Shown: in pieces, positions 10,601 through 20,188 of the stretch | How positions within the stretch are numbered: position 1 is the stretch's first letter | Layout: every line of letters begins with the position of its first letter | From: Mytilisepta virgata | Lineage: Eukaryota; Mollusca; Bivalvia; Mytilida; Mytilidae | DNA: 64,000 nt | Assembly: GCA_028015205.1 (NCBI GenBank) | Contig: CM051513.1 | Span: 47,806,841 to 47,870,840, forward strand | Direction of reading: 5' to 3' | The notes under the pieces: generated by a model | Told to the model about the DNA's origin: nothing | Database searches by the model: none | Seen by the model: the letters and a program-made list of their open reading frames with translations, nothing else | Translations under genes and position numbers: made by a program

Positions 10601-11808
10601 CATTAGACAGTTTACCAGATATTGACAGTGATGTTGAATTGTTAGCCCAAGAATTGCCAAACAAAAATGATTTTAAGCCATTAGATTCTGCTTCTAGGAA
10701 AAAACTCTGCAGAATTTTGAACATTTCTTCAAAGCAAATCTCAGGCAAGTGTGGTGCACCTTCAGTAAATAACATGGGACCCCCAAAGGAGACGAAAAAC
10801 ATTGTTGGTGATGGTAATTGTTTGTTTCGAGCAATTTCCTATGCAGTCTCGCAAAGACAAAATCACTTCCAGAAAGTAAGAGAAGCTGTAGTAAATCATA
10901 GTTTGGTAAATGCTGGTAGGTTTAATACCTTTCTGAGCTCAGAAACTGTAGAAGATCACATAGCAAGTACAAAAATGACTGAAAATAATGCATGGGGAAC
11001 TGAATTGGAAATAATTGCTGCTGCAGATTTATTGAAAACAGATATTTACACTTACTATGAAGGATCATGGATCAAGTATTCCTCATGTCAAGTGTGTAGT
11101 AGTAATCAGGTGAATGACCAGGCAATTTACCTGATTAATACGAGCAATCACTATGAGGTTGTGACATCAGTAGAATTTAAGAAACAAGAGAAGTCTGAAA
11201 AGGAAAAAGAGAAATATCGATCTTGTTCGGAATTTAGAGAGAGAAAAATAAATCAAAGTCGAAAAAGATATAATAGTAATCAGCAACAAACAAAAAAGAA
11301 CATGAAAAAAAAATATCAAGAAGACTATGAGTACAGAAACAACTTGATAGAAACAGATAAAAAAAAGTATGAAATGAATGAAGCACACAGAGAAAAAAAG
11401 AAGGAAGCCAGTAAACGCAAGTATGAAATGGATGAGATACATAGAGAAAATGTAAAGAAAGCCAGCATACTGAAGTACGAAACAGAGGAGTTACACAGAG
11501 AAAACGTTAAGAAAGCCAGCAAACTGAAGTATAAAATGGATGACGTGCATAGACAAAATGTGACAAATGCAAGCAAGCAAAGGTATAAAAATGATGAAGA
11601 TCACAAAAAGAAGGTAAAACAGCAATCTTTGAGCAGAAGAAAGAAAGAAAAGGAGGAACACACAGAAATTAACAAGGTTATTGATTTGTTTAGGAAAGAA
11701 ACTGTAAAAGGGCCAGAATATGTATGTTCATGTTGTTTAAGGCTTTTTTTGAGAAACAAGTTAAGTTATGCAAGAGAGATATTTATGCGAACAAAAATCT
11801 TCAAGTAA
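7648..11808 (+). CDS. Helentron N-terminal protein: two C76-like protease domains plus OTU domain
   Basis: 1386 codons; ATG in GCCATGC context right after a TTTTCAG acceptor-like site. Residues 1-35 are Lys/Arg-rich (possible nuclear signal). Residues about 65-195 repeat NLNENRENRIDMD-like units. Two near-identical domains follow: Cys 449 in GKQCVSNSLTA with Asp 571/His 573 in LFDSHA, and Cys 767 with Asp 889/His 891. This Cys...Asp-x-His layout matches the herpes tegument-type deubiquitinase (peptidase C76) family. An OTU domain starts near residue 1054 with GDGNCLFRA (Cys 1058) and ends at NHYEVV (His 1168). The C-terminal part is a Lys/Glu-rich helix with about 17-residue repeats, then CSCC, the first half of a zinc finger that continues in another frame. 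The proteases may act on ubiquitin; that is inferred from fold only. Confidence 0.85.
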   Translation: MPRKGKKSKATVAKENKERMRSKRANKQMNNSRENNESTTDELDRKRNVDILETESGIDKVNMENRIDMVSKKNEGLDGMDSLDENKIDMDNLNKNRENRIDMDNLNKNRENRIDMDNLDDNKIDMDNLNENRENRIGMDRLDENRIYLDNLNENRENKIGMDSLDENRIDMDSLDENKIDTDNLNENHENRIDMNNSDGNGIKVDIKLGTNMETQSDINTDKFDAIRIEVDFMPNLNVETKLNLNVDALESDSNMDSHKLDLDMDYLQSDANMYPYKPDLNIDSPKSDSNTDFLKSDSNMDYPASGSDMDFSKSDLAIRPSSNKRTVKSLRKTSSVKSHNIHTEHPDIELVEATLDTTLDSLPDIESDAEMLAQELPNSYDFKPLDTASRKNLKSSNSDKTTSTKLDTHVFTANHSLADINSVADPFFIQGSFHQGSALFGNNIGKQCVSNSLTAVVHSKLKPVHDWDQSYVDRILIEGNEMYTWIHGNNDHLLVTDLPEMLEVSNTLVQCNRKESIGAIIGEVNFEAIFALPLDQAIQEALIDTDGCFVTAQSSTCIIIKQNEKFYLFDSHARNRSGFVDGNGRSIVLELPNIDAIYHHFFNFVLGDPHAEFDVTGINIAITGANISVDRVQLNESAQDYDFSLEDVADPNIQTVHPDIDLVDTTVEGVPDIDRDVEFLAQELPNNYDLMPLDTAFRKEIKSLSNRSPVTSLSNSDKTPSTKFDTLAFTANHSLSNSNSVADPFFIQGSFHQGSALFGNNIGKQCVSNSLTAVVHSKLKPVHDWDQSYVDRILIEGNEMYTWIHGNNDHLLVTDLPELLELSNTLVQCNRKEPIGAIIGEVNFEAIGALPLDQAIQEALIDTDGCFVTARSSTCIIIKQNQKFYLFDSHARNRSGFVDGNGSSIVLELPNIDAIYQHFFKFVLGDPHAEFDVTGVSIAIPEANVSLDRVQLNENAQDYDFSLEDVTDHNIHTEHPDIELVDTTLDSLPDIDSDVELLAQELPNKNDFKPLDSASRKKLCRILNISSKQISGKCGAPSVNNMGPPKETKNIVGDGNCLFRAISYAVSQRQNHFQKVREAVVNHSLVNAGRFNTFLSSETVEDHIASTKMTENNAWGTELEIIAAADLLKTDIYTYYEGSWIKYSSCQVCSSNQVNDQAIYLINTSNHYEVVTSVEFKKQEKSEKEKEKYRSCSEFRERKINQSRKRYNSNQQQTKKNMKKKYQEDYEYRNNLIETDKKKYEMNEAHREKKKEASKRKYEMDEIHRENVKKASILKYETEELHRENVKKASKLKYKMDDVHRQNVTNASKQRYKNDEDHKKKVKQQSLSRRKKEKEEHTEINKVIDLFRKETVKGPEYVCSCCLRLFLRNKLSYAREIFMRTKIFK
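8668..10705 (+). repeat. Intragenic tandem duplication of protease-domain unit
   Basis: Copies start at the AACATTCA word at 8668, 9604 and 10558 (periods 936 and 954 bp). The first two copies hold a linker with ELVAQELPN-like wording (HPDIELV, LAQELPN) plus a whole C76-like domain; the third holds only the linker and runs into the OTU domain. The two domains are nearly identical at DNA level by eye, so the duplication is recent relative to the rest of the gene. Confidence 0.9.
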
Positions 11809-14800
11809 AATATGCTGCAGAAGTCTGTATCTCGGAAAAGTATTATCATAAATGTACTGAACATTGTGAAACAAACTGTGCATATTTGAATACAAGTAGG
11901 AGTGACTTATGGATATGTTATACATGCCATAGAAAGATAATGAACGGTCATATACCAGCAGAATCGTTTGCGAATGATTTAGAATTGGAGGAAATACCAA
12001 AAGAATTAAACTGCTTGAATAGCTTGGAACAACACTTAATAGCACTTAATATACCTTTTATGAAAGTTTTAGGTTTACCCAAAGGAGGACAAAAGGGTGT
12101 ACATGGGCCCGTTATTTGTGTACCTTCCGATCTTAACAAAGTGGTATCTACCTTGCCAAGGTGTGATGATGAAAATCTAATGCTTCGAGTTAAATTAAAA
12201 AGAAAACTTAGCTATAAAGGATATGAAGAATACAAGTTTGTTAATACAAAACACTTGGAAGAAGCATTGTTGTTTCTGAAGAAGGAGAATAAATGGTACT
12301 CTGACATAATTATCAGTAACAATTGGTCGAATCCAATACCCGAGTCAAATGAAGATGTTGTGATAGGAAATGATGAATCGTCTAGACAAAATGAACTTGA
12401 AAATGAGAATACAGAAGAAAATGTTCATAGAACTGAAGAGGTTACAAATGATGATACTTTTCTGGATGATGGATTACGAGGTATTCAGTTAGATACATGT
12501 CTTCAACCGGCAGATATAGGACAAGAGGCGCTTGATTTGTACTTTGACCGTGTCTTCAATATTTCACCAGCAGAAGGAAATAACCCTATAAGTGTACTGC
12601 AGGAAGAGGGCGTGGAAGCAAAATCATTCCCTGTACATTATCCTTCTGGAAAAAATACGTTAGATGAAGAAAGACAAGAAAAGTTATCTTTATTAAGATA
12701 CTTTAACCTCCGACTGCTGAGTGTGGAAAATAGATTTGCAAGGGACACGTCTTATATATTCTTTTGCCAATACTTGTCAGAATTAGATAGGGTAATTTCA
12801 AATGTGCAAATATCACTTAGAAAGGAGTCACCATATTCAGTTGACGGCAAAAAAGTAACAAGCAAGATGTTATGCAACAAACAAGTTCTGAAAGAGTTGT
12901 TTAAAAAAGACGAAGCTATAAAATACCTGAGACCTGTAAGAGGTACTCCTCCATACTGGCAAGGTACTCAAAAGGACATTTTTGCAATGATACGGCAATT
13001 AGGAATTCCTACATTTTTTTGTTCATTTTCAGCAGCAGATTTTAGGTGGCCAGAAATTGTTGAAAGTATCCTTAAACAACAGGGAGATCCAAGGAAAGAG
13101 AAGGATTTAGACTGGAATGAAAAATGCAAAGTTCTTTGTAGTAACCCAGTGACTATGGCTAGAATGTTTGAACATAGGTTTCATACATTTTTGAAAGGGG
13201 TCGTTTTATCAGATGCTGAACCAATTGGCAGAGTTAAGGATTATTTTTATAGATTTGAATTTCAACAGAGAGGATCTCCACATACTCATTGCTTGTTTTG
13301 GATCGAAGATGCTCCAAAATTTGATGAAGACGATGATGAGGATGTAGTCAAGTTCATTGATAAATATGTCACTTGCAAAATTCCAGATCAAAATGATGAC
13401 CCAGAGTTACATGAAATAGTCAAAAGTGTACATCAACATAGCAAAAAGCATTCAAAAACCTGCAAGAAAAAGGGAACGGTTTGTCGTTTCAATTTCCCCA
13501 GACCTCCATCCAACAGAACCTTTATATCTAGACCAACCGAACTTGATGCCAGTGAAGAAGTGGATAACACAAATGAAAATACGGCAAAAGAAACATTGGC
13601 CTCTCTTTGGAATCTTATACTGAACAATGAAACAGAGAATTTGACTACAAATGAATTATTTCAGAAAGCAGGAATTTCGCAGGACGATTTTCAAAAGTGT
13701 TTCAGTCTAGTGAGTAATAGTAACACCGTAGTACTGAAAAGAGAAGCTAATGAAATTTATACAAACCAGTATAATGCGGCTCTTTTAAGATGCTGGAATG
13801 CCAATATGGATATTCAGTTTGTTTTAGATGCATACTCCTGTGTTGTTTACATCATTAGTTACATAAGCAAAACTGAACGTGAACTTGGCTTGTTACTTCA
13901 GCAAACTAGAGTTGAAGCAGAAGAGGGAAATCTAAATGCACAGCAAACAATGAGAAAAATTGGAACAGCATATTTGCATCATAGAGAAATAAGTGCACAA
14001 GAAGCTGTTTTCAGAGTAACAGGTTTAAGGCTGAAAGAATGCTCTAGGAAAGTTGAATTCATTCCAGTGGGGGAGAACCCATGTAGAATGAGTATTCCAT
14101 TGAAGGAACTTGAAAAGAAAAATCAACCTGGCAACTCGAAGAAAAATTTGGATGATGAAAACATAGATGAGGACGACGATGAGTCAGCATGGATGACAAG
14201 TGTAGTTGACAGGTATAAAGAACGACCTGTAAATGAATTGTTTGAAAAAATGTGTTTGGCATCATTCGTTTCAGAATACATTGTTTTAGCTAAGTCTCAG
14301 ATTCCAAAGAAAATTAATGAAGAAACAACCTTTAAACTTTGCAAGGATATGGGATACATACGGAAACGCACAAGAACATCTGCAGCTGTCATACGATATC
14401 CTAGATTTTCAGTCGAGACATCGCCAGAAAAGTACTATCAAAGTATTATACAACTGTTTTTGCCATATCGTAGAGATGAACAGTTAAAACCACCACAGTT
14501 TGAGTCATACGAGAACTTTTACAACAATGGACACATCAAATTAACTGAGGTCGAAGGACTTAAGTCAGTAAAGAGTATTGTAGATGACAATAGATCAACT
14601 TTTGTTCAAAATGAAAAAGCGTTGGAGGATGCAGAGAAGCATTTTGAAGAAAAGGGGCCTGTTGAAGATGCTTGGGGACGTTTATGTCCAGAAGTGGAAG
14701 TAGAACGACGAGAAAGCTTAGCAGAAGGTAGTGTTTCAACAGTTATTGAAGTAGAAACTTCAGATGCAGTAATACCTGATTTAAATCAATCAAATGCGAC

Positions 14801-14930
14801 AGTTCATTCATTCGCGAATTTCTCTTCCTCATTTCAAAGAAAAGAAATTGTCCCTTTACTAAGGGCAATTGAAAAATTTTATATAAAGTCAGAAATTGGT
14901 GTCTTCAGAGAGCAAACGGACAAGTTGTAG
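11724..14930 (+). CDS. Helentron Rep: zinc finger and HUH replication-initiator block
   Basis: Rolling-circle initiator that would nick and rejoin transposon DNA. The real reading enters from the preceding frame at the T7 run 11744-11750; the ATG at 11724 is only the ORF edge. Cys/His pairs (CTEHCETNC, CYTCH) continue the zinc finger. The Helitron-like N domain spans about residues 320-520. HUH motif: PHTHCLFW, His 520 and His 522. The Tyr motif is YIISYISK, Tyr 709 and Tyr 713, so both nicking tyrosines are present. The frame closes with TAG at 14928, just before the helicase Walker A, and the correct continuation is one frame over. Confidence 0.87.
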   Translation: MFMLFKAFFEKQVKLCKRDIYANKNLQVKYAAEVCISEKYYHKCTEHCETNCAYLNTSRSDLWICYTCHRKIMNGHIPAESFANDLELEEIPKELNCLNSLEQHLIALNIPFMKVLGLPKGGQKGVHGPVICVPSDLNKVVSTLPRCDDENLMLRVKLKRKLSYKGYEEYKFVNTKHLEEALLFLKKENKWYSDIIISNNWSNPIPESNEDVVIGNDESSRQNELENENTEENVHRTEEVTNDDTFLDDGLRGIQLDTCLQPADIGQEALDLYFDRVFNISPAEGNNPISVLQEEGVEAKSFPVHYPSGKNTLDEERQEKLSLLRYFNLRLLSVENRFARDTSYIFFCQYLSELDRVISNVQISLRKESPYSVDGKKVTSKMLCNKQVLKELFKKDEAIKYLRPVRGTPPYWQGTQKDIFAMIRQLGIPTFFCSFSAADFRWPEIVESILKQQGDPRKEKDLDWNEKCKVLCSNPVTMARMFEHRFHTFLKGVVLSDAEPIGRVKDYFYRFEFQQRGSPHTHCLFWIEDAPKFDEDDDEDVVKFIDKYVTCKIPDQNDDPELHEIVKSVHQHSKKHSKTCKKKGTVCRFNFPRPPSNRTFISRPTELDASEEVDNTNENTAKETLASLWNLILNNETENLTTNELFQKAGISQDDFQKCFSLVSNSNTVVLKREANEIYTNQYNAALLRCWNANMDIQFVLDAYSCVVYIISYISKTERELGLLLQQTRVEAEEGNLNAQQTMRKIGTAYLHHREISAQEAVFRVTGLRLKECSRKVEFIPVGENPCRMSIPLKELEKKNQPGNSKKNLDDENIDEDDDESAWMTSVVDRYKERPVNELFEKMCLASFVSEYIVLAKSQIPKKINEETTFKLCKDMGYIRKRTRTSAAVIRYPRFSVETSPEKYYQSIIQLFLPYRRDEQLKPPQFESYENFYNNGHIKLTEVEGLKSVKSIVDDNRSTFVQNEKALEDAEKHFEEKGPVEDAWGRLCPEVEVERRESLAEGSVSTVIEVETSDAVIPDLNQSNATVHSFANFSSSFQRKEIVPLLRAIEKFYIKSEIGVFREQTDKL

Positions 14931-16042
14931 AACCTTTTCATGTTTTCATCACAGGCGGAGCAGGAACAGGGAAGAGTCATTTGATAAAGTGTTTATACTA
15001 TGAATCGTCGCGAATTTTGTCAAAGGTGCCAGCGAACCCAGATGACCTTACAGTTTTATTAACTGCACCAACAGGGACTTCGGCATTTAATATTAATGGA
15101 CTCACAATTCATAGTGCCTTCAGCATTTTTAAATCTTTATCAGCTGATCACGCAACACTAAGTGAAGACAAGATCAATACCCTTCGATCAAAACTGGAGA
15201 ATCTTCAAATTCTGATAATTGATGAAATCTCAATGGTGAACAAAAGACTTTTATTCTTTATTCATGAGCGATTAAGGCAGGTGAAGAAAATGCGAGAACA
15301 TTCTTTTTTTGGGGGTGTATCGATAATAGCAGTTGGTGACTTCTATCAGTTACCGCCAGTGAAAACAAGAAAAACAGAAAAACTGTTTATAGATGACCCG
15401 TCCAACCCAATGAATCCTTTATGGCATGGTTTGTTTTCTATTGTTGAACTGGATGAAATAATGAGACAGCGTGATGATGCCCCTTTTGCACAGTTGTTGA
15501 ACAGAATTAGAGTGAAACAAAAAAATGAAATCATTGAAAAGTCGGATTTGGAAGCTTTGAAACAGTGTATGACAGAAGGACCTGACAATGTGTTGCATAT
15601 ATATGCAATAAATAAAGAGGTTCAGTCATACAATAATGAGATGATTTTAAAAGTGTGTTCTGATGTAAAACTTATTGAAGCAGAAGATTTTGAAAAAGTG
15701 AAAACAACAGGAAAACTTGTAAAGAGAAAAACACATTTCTCAAAATGTAATACTTTACTTCCACAATCTCTTCTACTAGCTGAAGGAGCTAGAGTAATGC
15801 TGATCAAGAACTTAGATACTCAGGATGGATTGGTAAATGGTGTTATGGGTACAATTGTCAGTATTCCAGAATATTCATCAAAGTCTCTACCCAACGTTAT
15901 ATTTGTTCATTTGTTATCAGTCAGCAAAGGTGTGTTGGACTTGAACCATCAACTGAAGATGTTCCTGAAAAAAACGGATGTAGAAAACAGTATTCACTAC
16001 AACTTGCTTGGGCATGTACCATGCATAAAGTTCAGGGTTTGA
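14882..16042 (+). pseudogene. Helentron helicase block, PIF1-like SF1B
   Basis: 5'-3' DNA helicase domain. The frame is already open before any ATG: Walker A GGAGTGKS is encoded at about 14954-14977, directly after the Rep block in a different frame. Motif II is IIDEISMV, motif III GVSIIAVGDFYQLPPVK, and LDEIMRQRDD follows. It runs to a stop at 16040-16042, but the last twenty or so codons are out of register: motif V continues in the next frame after the A7 run at 15968-15974. It is therefore split from its own C-terminal motifs by one base. No separate start codon is expected; it is part of one large Rep-Hel-EN protein. Confidence 0.85.
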
Positions 16043-16929
16043 CAGTAACAGAATGTGTTGTCGATGTTAGTAAGTGTTTTTCTTGTGGTCAGGCCTACGT
16101 TGCTTTAAGTAGAGTAACTTCTAAAGATGGTTTACACATTAGTGGAATCGATTACAAGAAACTGAACTCCATAATATACTGTGACCCTGATGTTCATGAT
16201 GGGATAGCTTCAATGAAGAGCTATCTTGATGAACCCTCTGTAAATATGGAAAGAGATGATAATTTCTTGACCATCATGTATCACAATATTCAAGGTTTAA
16301 ACAATCACAAAGAAGATTTGCTAAGCAATCCAGACTTCAAAGAGGCGGATTATATCTGCTTAACAGAAACATGGCTCGAGGCAGAATCCACTTCAGTTCA
16401 TCTGAAAAATTATGAATCCCGCCAATTGCCAAGATGTGCAGCTTATGATTCTAGCGACACATTGTATGCTTCACTGAAAACAATGCAACATGGCGGAGTT
16501 GGCGCGTTTTTTAGATCTGAAGCCGCCTTCCCAGTAGAGATTTCATTCATAAATTTAGAGTGCATTTTGTTTAGAATTACAGACACTAATATTATAGTCG
16601 CAACTGTGTATAGACCACAGAAATACCAGATGGGTAAATTTATGCAAACTTTTGAATCTCTGATTATGAGACTTAATGCATTGTCAGAAAAAATTGTAGT
16701 TATTGGTGACTTCAACCAAGACATTATGAAAGGAGAGACATCATTGGAAAAATACATGCAATCAAAAGGTTTTCAGCAGTGTGTTACAACATCAACCACT
16801 GAAGCGGGTACTTTGATTGACCATGTTTATACTCGTGGATGCATTATACAAGTGTCTGTTATACCCACATATTACAGCTACCATGAAGCCATTTCTATTG
16901 TCCTGAACGTCACAGAGTTTACTCGATAG
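15976..16929 (+). pseudogene. Helentron helicase C-terminus fused to AP-endonuclease-like domain
   Basis: Starts with helicase motif V ([12 protein letters not shown]) and motif VI (YVALSRVTS), then the EEP/AP-endonuclease domain that defines Helentrons: [25 protein letters not shown] and IGDFNQD are all visible. The terminal motif reads YYSYHEA where the family normally has Ser-Asp-His, so the Asp paired with the catalytic His appears replaced by Tyr. Open to TAG/TGA-free end at 16929 and stops with TAG. Loss of that Asp plus the upstream frame breaks suggests the copy is inactive. Confidence 0.83.
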
Positions 16930-17559
16930 AAAGTCTCATGTCAATATTTACCTGTAAAACATACCCTTTTACTTGTACTTTGTACATATGAAAAGCTAAA
17001 AGGAACGTTTATTTTTATTTCTCCCTAAATGAAAGATCAGTGGCTGACAAAAATCATTTCATAAAAACTGAAGGCATTAAAAGGAACGGGTTAAAACATT
17101 ATTATTGGTCTCCACGGAGCCAACACTAGCCTTTCATATGGAATGGAGTAGATTTCAAAGAACAATTGCGATCTGAGTTGGCTATAATAGTTTCGTCCTA
17201 CTTAAATAATCTCAGTTCCTCTTATTGAATAGAAACAATGCATATTTCGTTAAATGATAGAACTTCGCAAGTTTACATAACAAAATAAATTATGGGTATT
17301 CAATTTTTAATTTTTTTAATTGTGTGTGATATGTTCGTTTAAAATTAGTTTTAAACAATGGTATGTTGACAGTAGATATGCATTCTATATGGAACATGAC
17401 ATGTATTTAATTTCTGGTGACACGCTAAAACGAAATATTGGAAGTATTTTAATAAAGAAATCATAAGAATTAAATATATTTCATTACATTTTTAATCACA
17501 GCTCATGCTAACAGTATTATATTATTTCTCATTTATAGATATTGCTGCAAAGTCAATCA
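16930..17559. other. No gene seen
   Basis: AT-rich sequence after the Helentron coding region. It should hold the element's 3' end, but I could not identify a convincing terminal hairpin or boundary. Confidence 0.5.
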
Positions 17560-19780
17560 TCTACGTAAAGGTAATGAAGAATATATATTTCCACCCATAC
17601 TGTGTGTGAACAGTAAAAAAGACACAAGAAGATATCAGGTATTTTTGCTATATTGCTTTTGTAAAAGAAAAACAATTTAGTCAAGGACGTTCTCTTTAAT
17701 AAATGACCTTTACATATGGTCTTCGTTTTGAAATACTCTCCAAAGATGAGCATCTTTGACGATGATCATCAGTGTCTTCATATAAAGGTAAAAAATATGA
17801 CATTTTCTTCTATAAGTGACCTTAATATATAACTTCATGATCAAGGGATAATGTGTCCTTCAATGCTGATCATTTTTGTGGAAGAAGTTTTTCAATATAA
17901 ATGAAAAAGTCAAAATCTGGAACGTTTTCCTCACTAAATGACCTTGACATACAACCTACCTCCAGATTGATTCATCTGTTAATGCTGAACATCTTTGAAG
18001 AAGAACCGCTTGTGTATAAAAAAAAGGTCAAAATCTATCATGTTATCTTGCTCAATGACCTCGACATATGATTGCTTGCCTTTCATGTTGACTTGCCTTC
18101 CAAAGCTGAATATCTTTGAAGAAGAACTACTTCAATATCTCTTTCAAGAATTCGTCTTGTCATGATGAGTGAATGTAGGGATGATTTTAGGGTGGGGATC
18201 TTGACCAGTTTTGAGATAATTCATGATTGATCAAATGAAAAAAGGTTCAAATGTAGGACGCATTTTTCATTAGGTTACCTTGACCTGTAATCTGCTTTGG
18301 CTTTGCCTTTTAACAAAGTACATTATTCATCAGAAATCATTTAAATGTCTTTTTAAAAGTAGGAAGGCCAAAAATTAGGATATTACCCTTGACCTCTTGA
18401 CCTATGTTCATTTTCAAGGTCACATTCCCAGAAGATCAAAACTGAAGACCCATGCTTCTATCATATATAGGTGCTGAGTTATATCCGAAAAAACAATTTT
18501 CCAATACTTCAGTGTGAATACCTCCTATAAGATGAACTCAAATCCTTTTCATGTAATGTAATAAATTTGCACCTCTATACTTCTGTATCTTTTAAGATAA
18601 AACAGGGGAAAATCTAGGACGAATTCTTACTCAATGGCCTTGACATATGATATCTTGATAAAAGAACCACTTCAATATCTGTTTTGGTAAAAAAGGTTAA
18701 AATCTAGGAAGTTTTCTCACTCATTGATCTTGACATATGATATCTTGTCTTTTACGTTGATTTGCCTTCCGAAGCTAAATATCTCTGAAGAAGAACCACT
18801 TCAATATCTCTTTTGGTAAAAAAGTTGAAATCTGTGACTTATTTTTCATTTAATGACCTTGAACTGTAATCTTATTATCTTTAAAGATAAAAAAGGTCAA
18901 AATCTAGGACGTTTTCTCACTCAATGACCTTGACATTTGCTGTTTTGACGTTCACGTTGATTTGTCTTCCTAAGCTGAATATTTCTAAAGAAGAACCACT
19001 TCAATATCTCTATTGGTAAAAAAGGTTAAAATCTAAGACGTATTTTTCATTAAATGACCTTGACCTGTAATCATGTGACCGTGACTATGATTTGCCTTTC
19101 AACAGAGTCCTTTTCTCATTAGAAAGCATTCAAATATCTTCTAATAATAGAAAGGTCAAAAATTAGGACGTTGACCTTGACATTTTGGTCTAAGGTCATC
19201 CTCAAGGTCACATCCCCCGATGATCAAAACTGAAGACCCCATGCCTCTATCATATAAAGTTACTGAGTTTTACCCGAAAAACTAATTTACCAATGCTTCA
19301 ATGGGACATAACTCTTATAAGATGACCTCAGATCCTTTTCATGGAAATGTAACAAAGTTGCGTCTTTAGATGCCAGACATTTTACACCCCCAACCATTCC
19401 TGTATCTTTTATCATTTCAGAGGAGTAGTGCACACAAGCAAAGGTCAAAATATAGAACGTGACCTTGACCTTTGACCTTATTTCTATTTTGAAGATGAAA
19501 GGTCATGAGGGTCTATGGTGAAGACTTTAGGTCTGTATCACTTCTGGTTTTTAAGATATACTTGTATATCACTTACACGAATCATTTTAGGGGAGGTAAC
19601 TCCCATAAGATGTCGTCAGATCCTTTCCGCTAACATTCAACAAAGTTGCGTATGGATTGACTGAGGACTTTAGAAAAGATTTTGAAGCGATATCTTTTAA
19701 GGTTTCAGAGGAGTAGTACACACAATCTTTTTGGTGTTGGGGAAGATAACTCCGAAACGACAAAGTTTACGACATAATTC
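17560..19780. repeat. Degenerate repeat block rich in AGGTCA/TGACCT words
   Basis: Non-coding. Units built on phrases such as AAAAAGGTCAAAATCTAGGACG, TCACTCAATGACCTTGACAT and GAAGAAGAACCACTTCAATATC recur many times. A higher-order copy is visible: about 18240-18600 resembles about 19025-19385 with a shift of roughly 784 bp (for example TCAAGGTCACAT at 18417 and 19201). Direct clusters such as TGACCTTGACCTTTGACCT occur near 19459. No ORF of note. Confidence 0.8.
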
Positions 19781-20094
19781 CCATAACACATCAAATCATT
19801 TTCATGACCGATATCATAGACAAAATATGAAAGCGATATGTCGCGAACTCACTTGTCAGGAAATGGCGGAAGAAAAAGAATAATAATATTAAACAGAAGA
19901 AATACAATAAGGACTTTCCGTCCGGAGACGGGAAAGCCCTTAAATAGTGGATGTACAGTCTAAGACTTATCAAATTGGAAAGATTTTTGAATGTCAAGAC
20001 TAAAGCATGATCAATTTTTAATAGCGGTTTATTACATAAAACATTAAATCTTTTCTTCATTTTGATATCGTGTGAATTTTCATGATTGTAGTTT
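19781..20094. other. Tail of repeat block, no gene
   Basis: Contains a small inverted sequence around 19915-19936 (CTTTCCGTCC GGAGACGGGAAAG) and AT-rich DNA. Nothing else recognised. Confidence 0.4.
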
Positions 20095-20188
20095 GTAACT
20101 CATGGTGTAAACAATTCTGCTTTGTTTCTATTTTAGATACAATGTAACTCATGGTGTAAACAATTCTGCTTTGTTTCTATTTTAGATA
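20095..20188 (+). repeat. 49-bp direct tandem duplication
   Basis: GTAACTCATGGTGTAAACAA and the following bases through ATTTTAGATA occur twice in succession, at 20095 and 20144, without visible mismatch over about 45 bp. A recent replication-slippage or microhomology event. Confidence 0.93.

Larger units (their letters stand above)
7374..16929 (+). mobile_element. Helentron (Helitron with endonuclease domain), decayed but nearly complete coding region
   Basis: Consecutive coding blocks read C76-like proteases, OTU, zinc finger and HUH Rep, PIF1-like helicase, AP-endonuclease, the domain order known for Helentron-type rolling-circle transposons, with extra protease domains at the N-terminus. 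Three frame changes (near 11745, 14880 and 15970) separate the blocks. Exact ends were not found; the limits given are the edge of the preceding TIR element and the last stop codon. Bases 7374-7643 upstream hold no ORF, and a pyrimidine tract ending in CAG at 7643 could be a splice acceptor just before the start codon. Confidence 0.88.

Noticed and set aside
15968..15975. A AAA AAC slippery heptamer for programmed frameshifting
   Set aside because: The heptamer is not in the phase of the upstream helicase frame, so simple base loss is the better reading.
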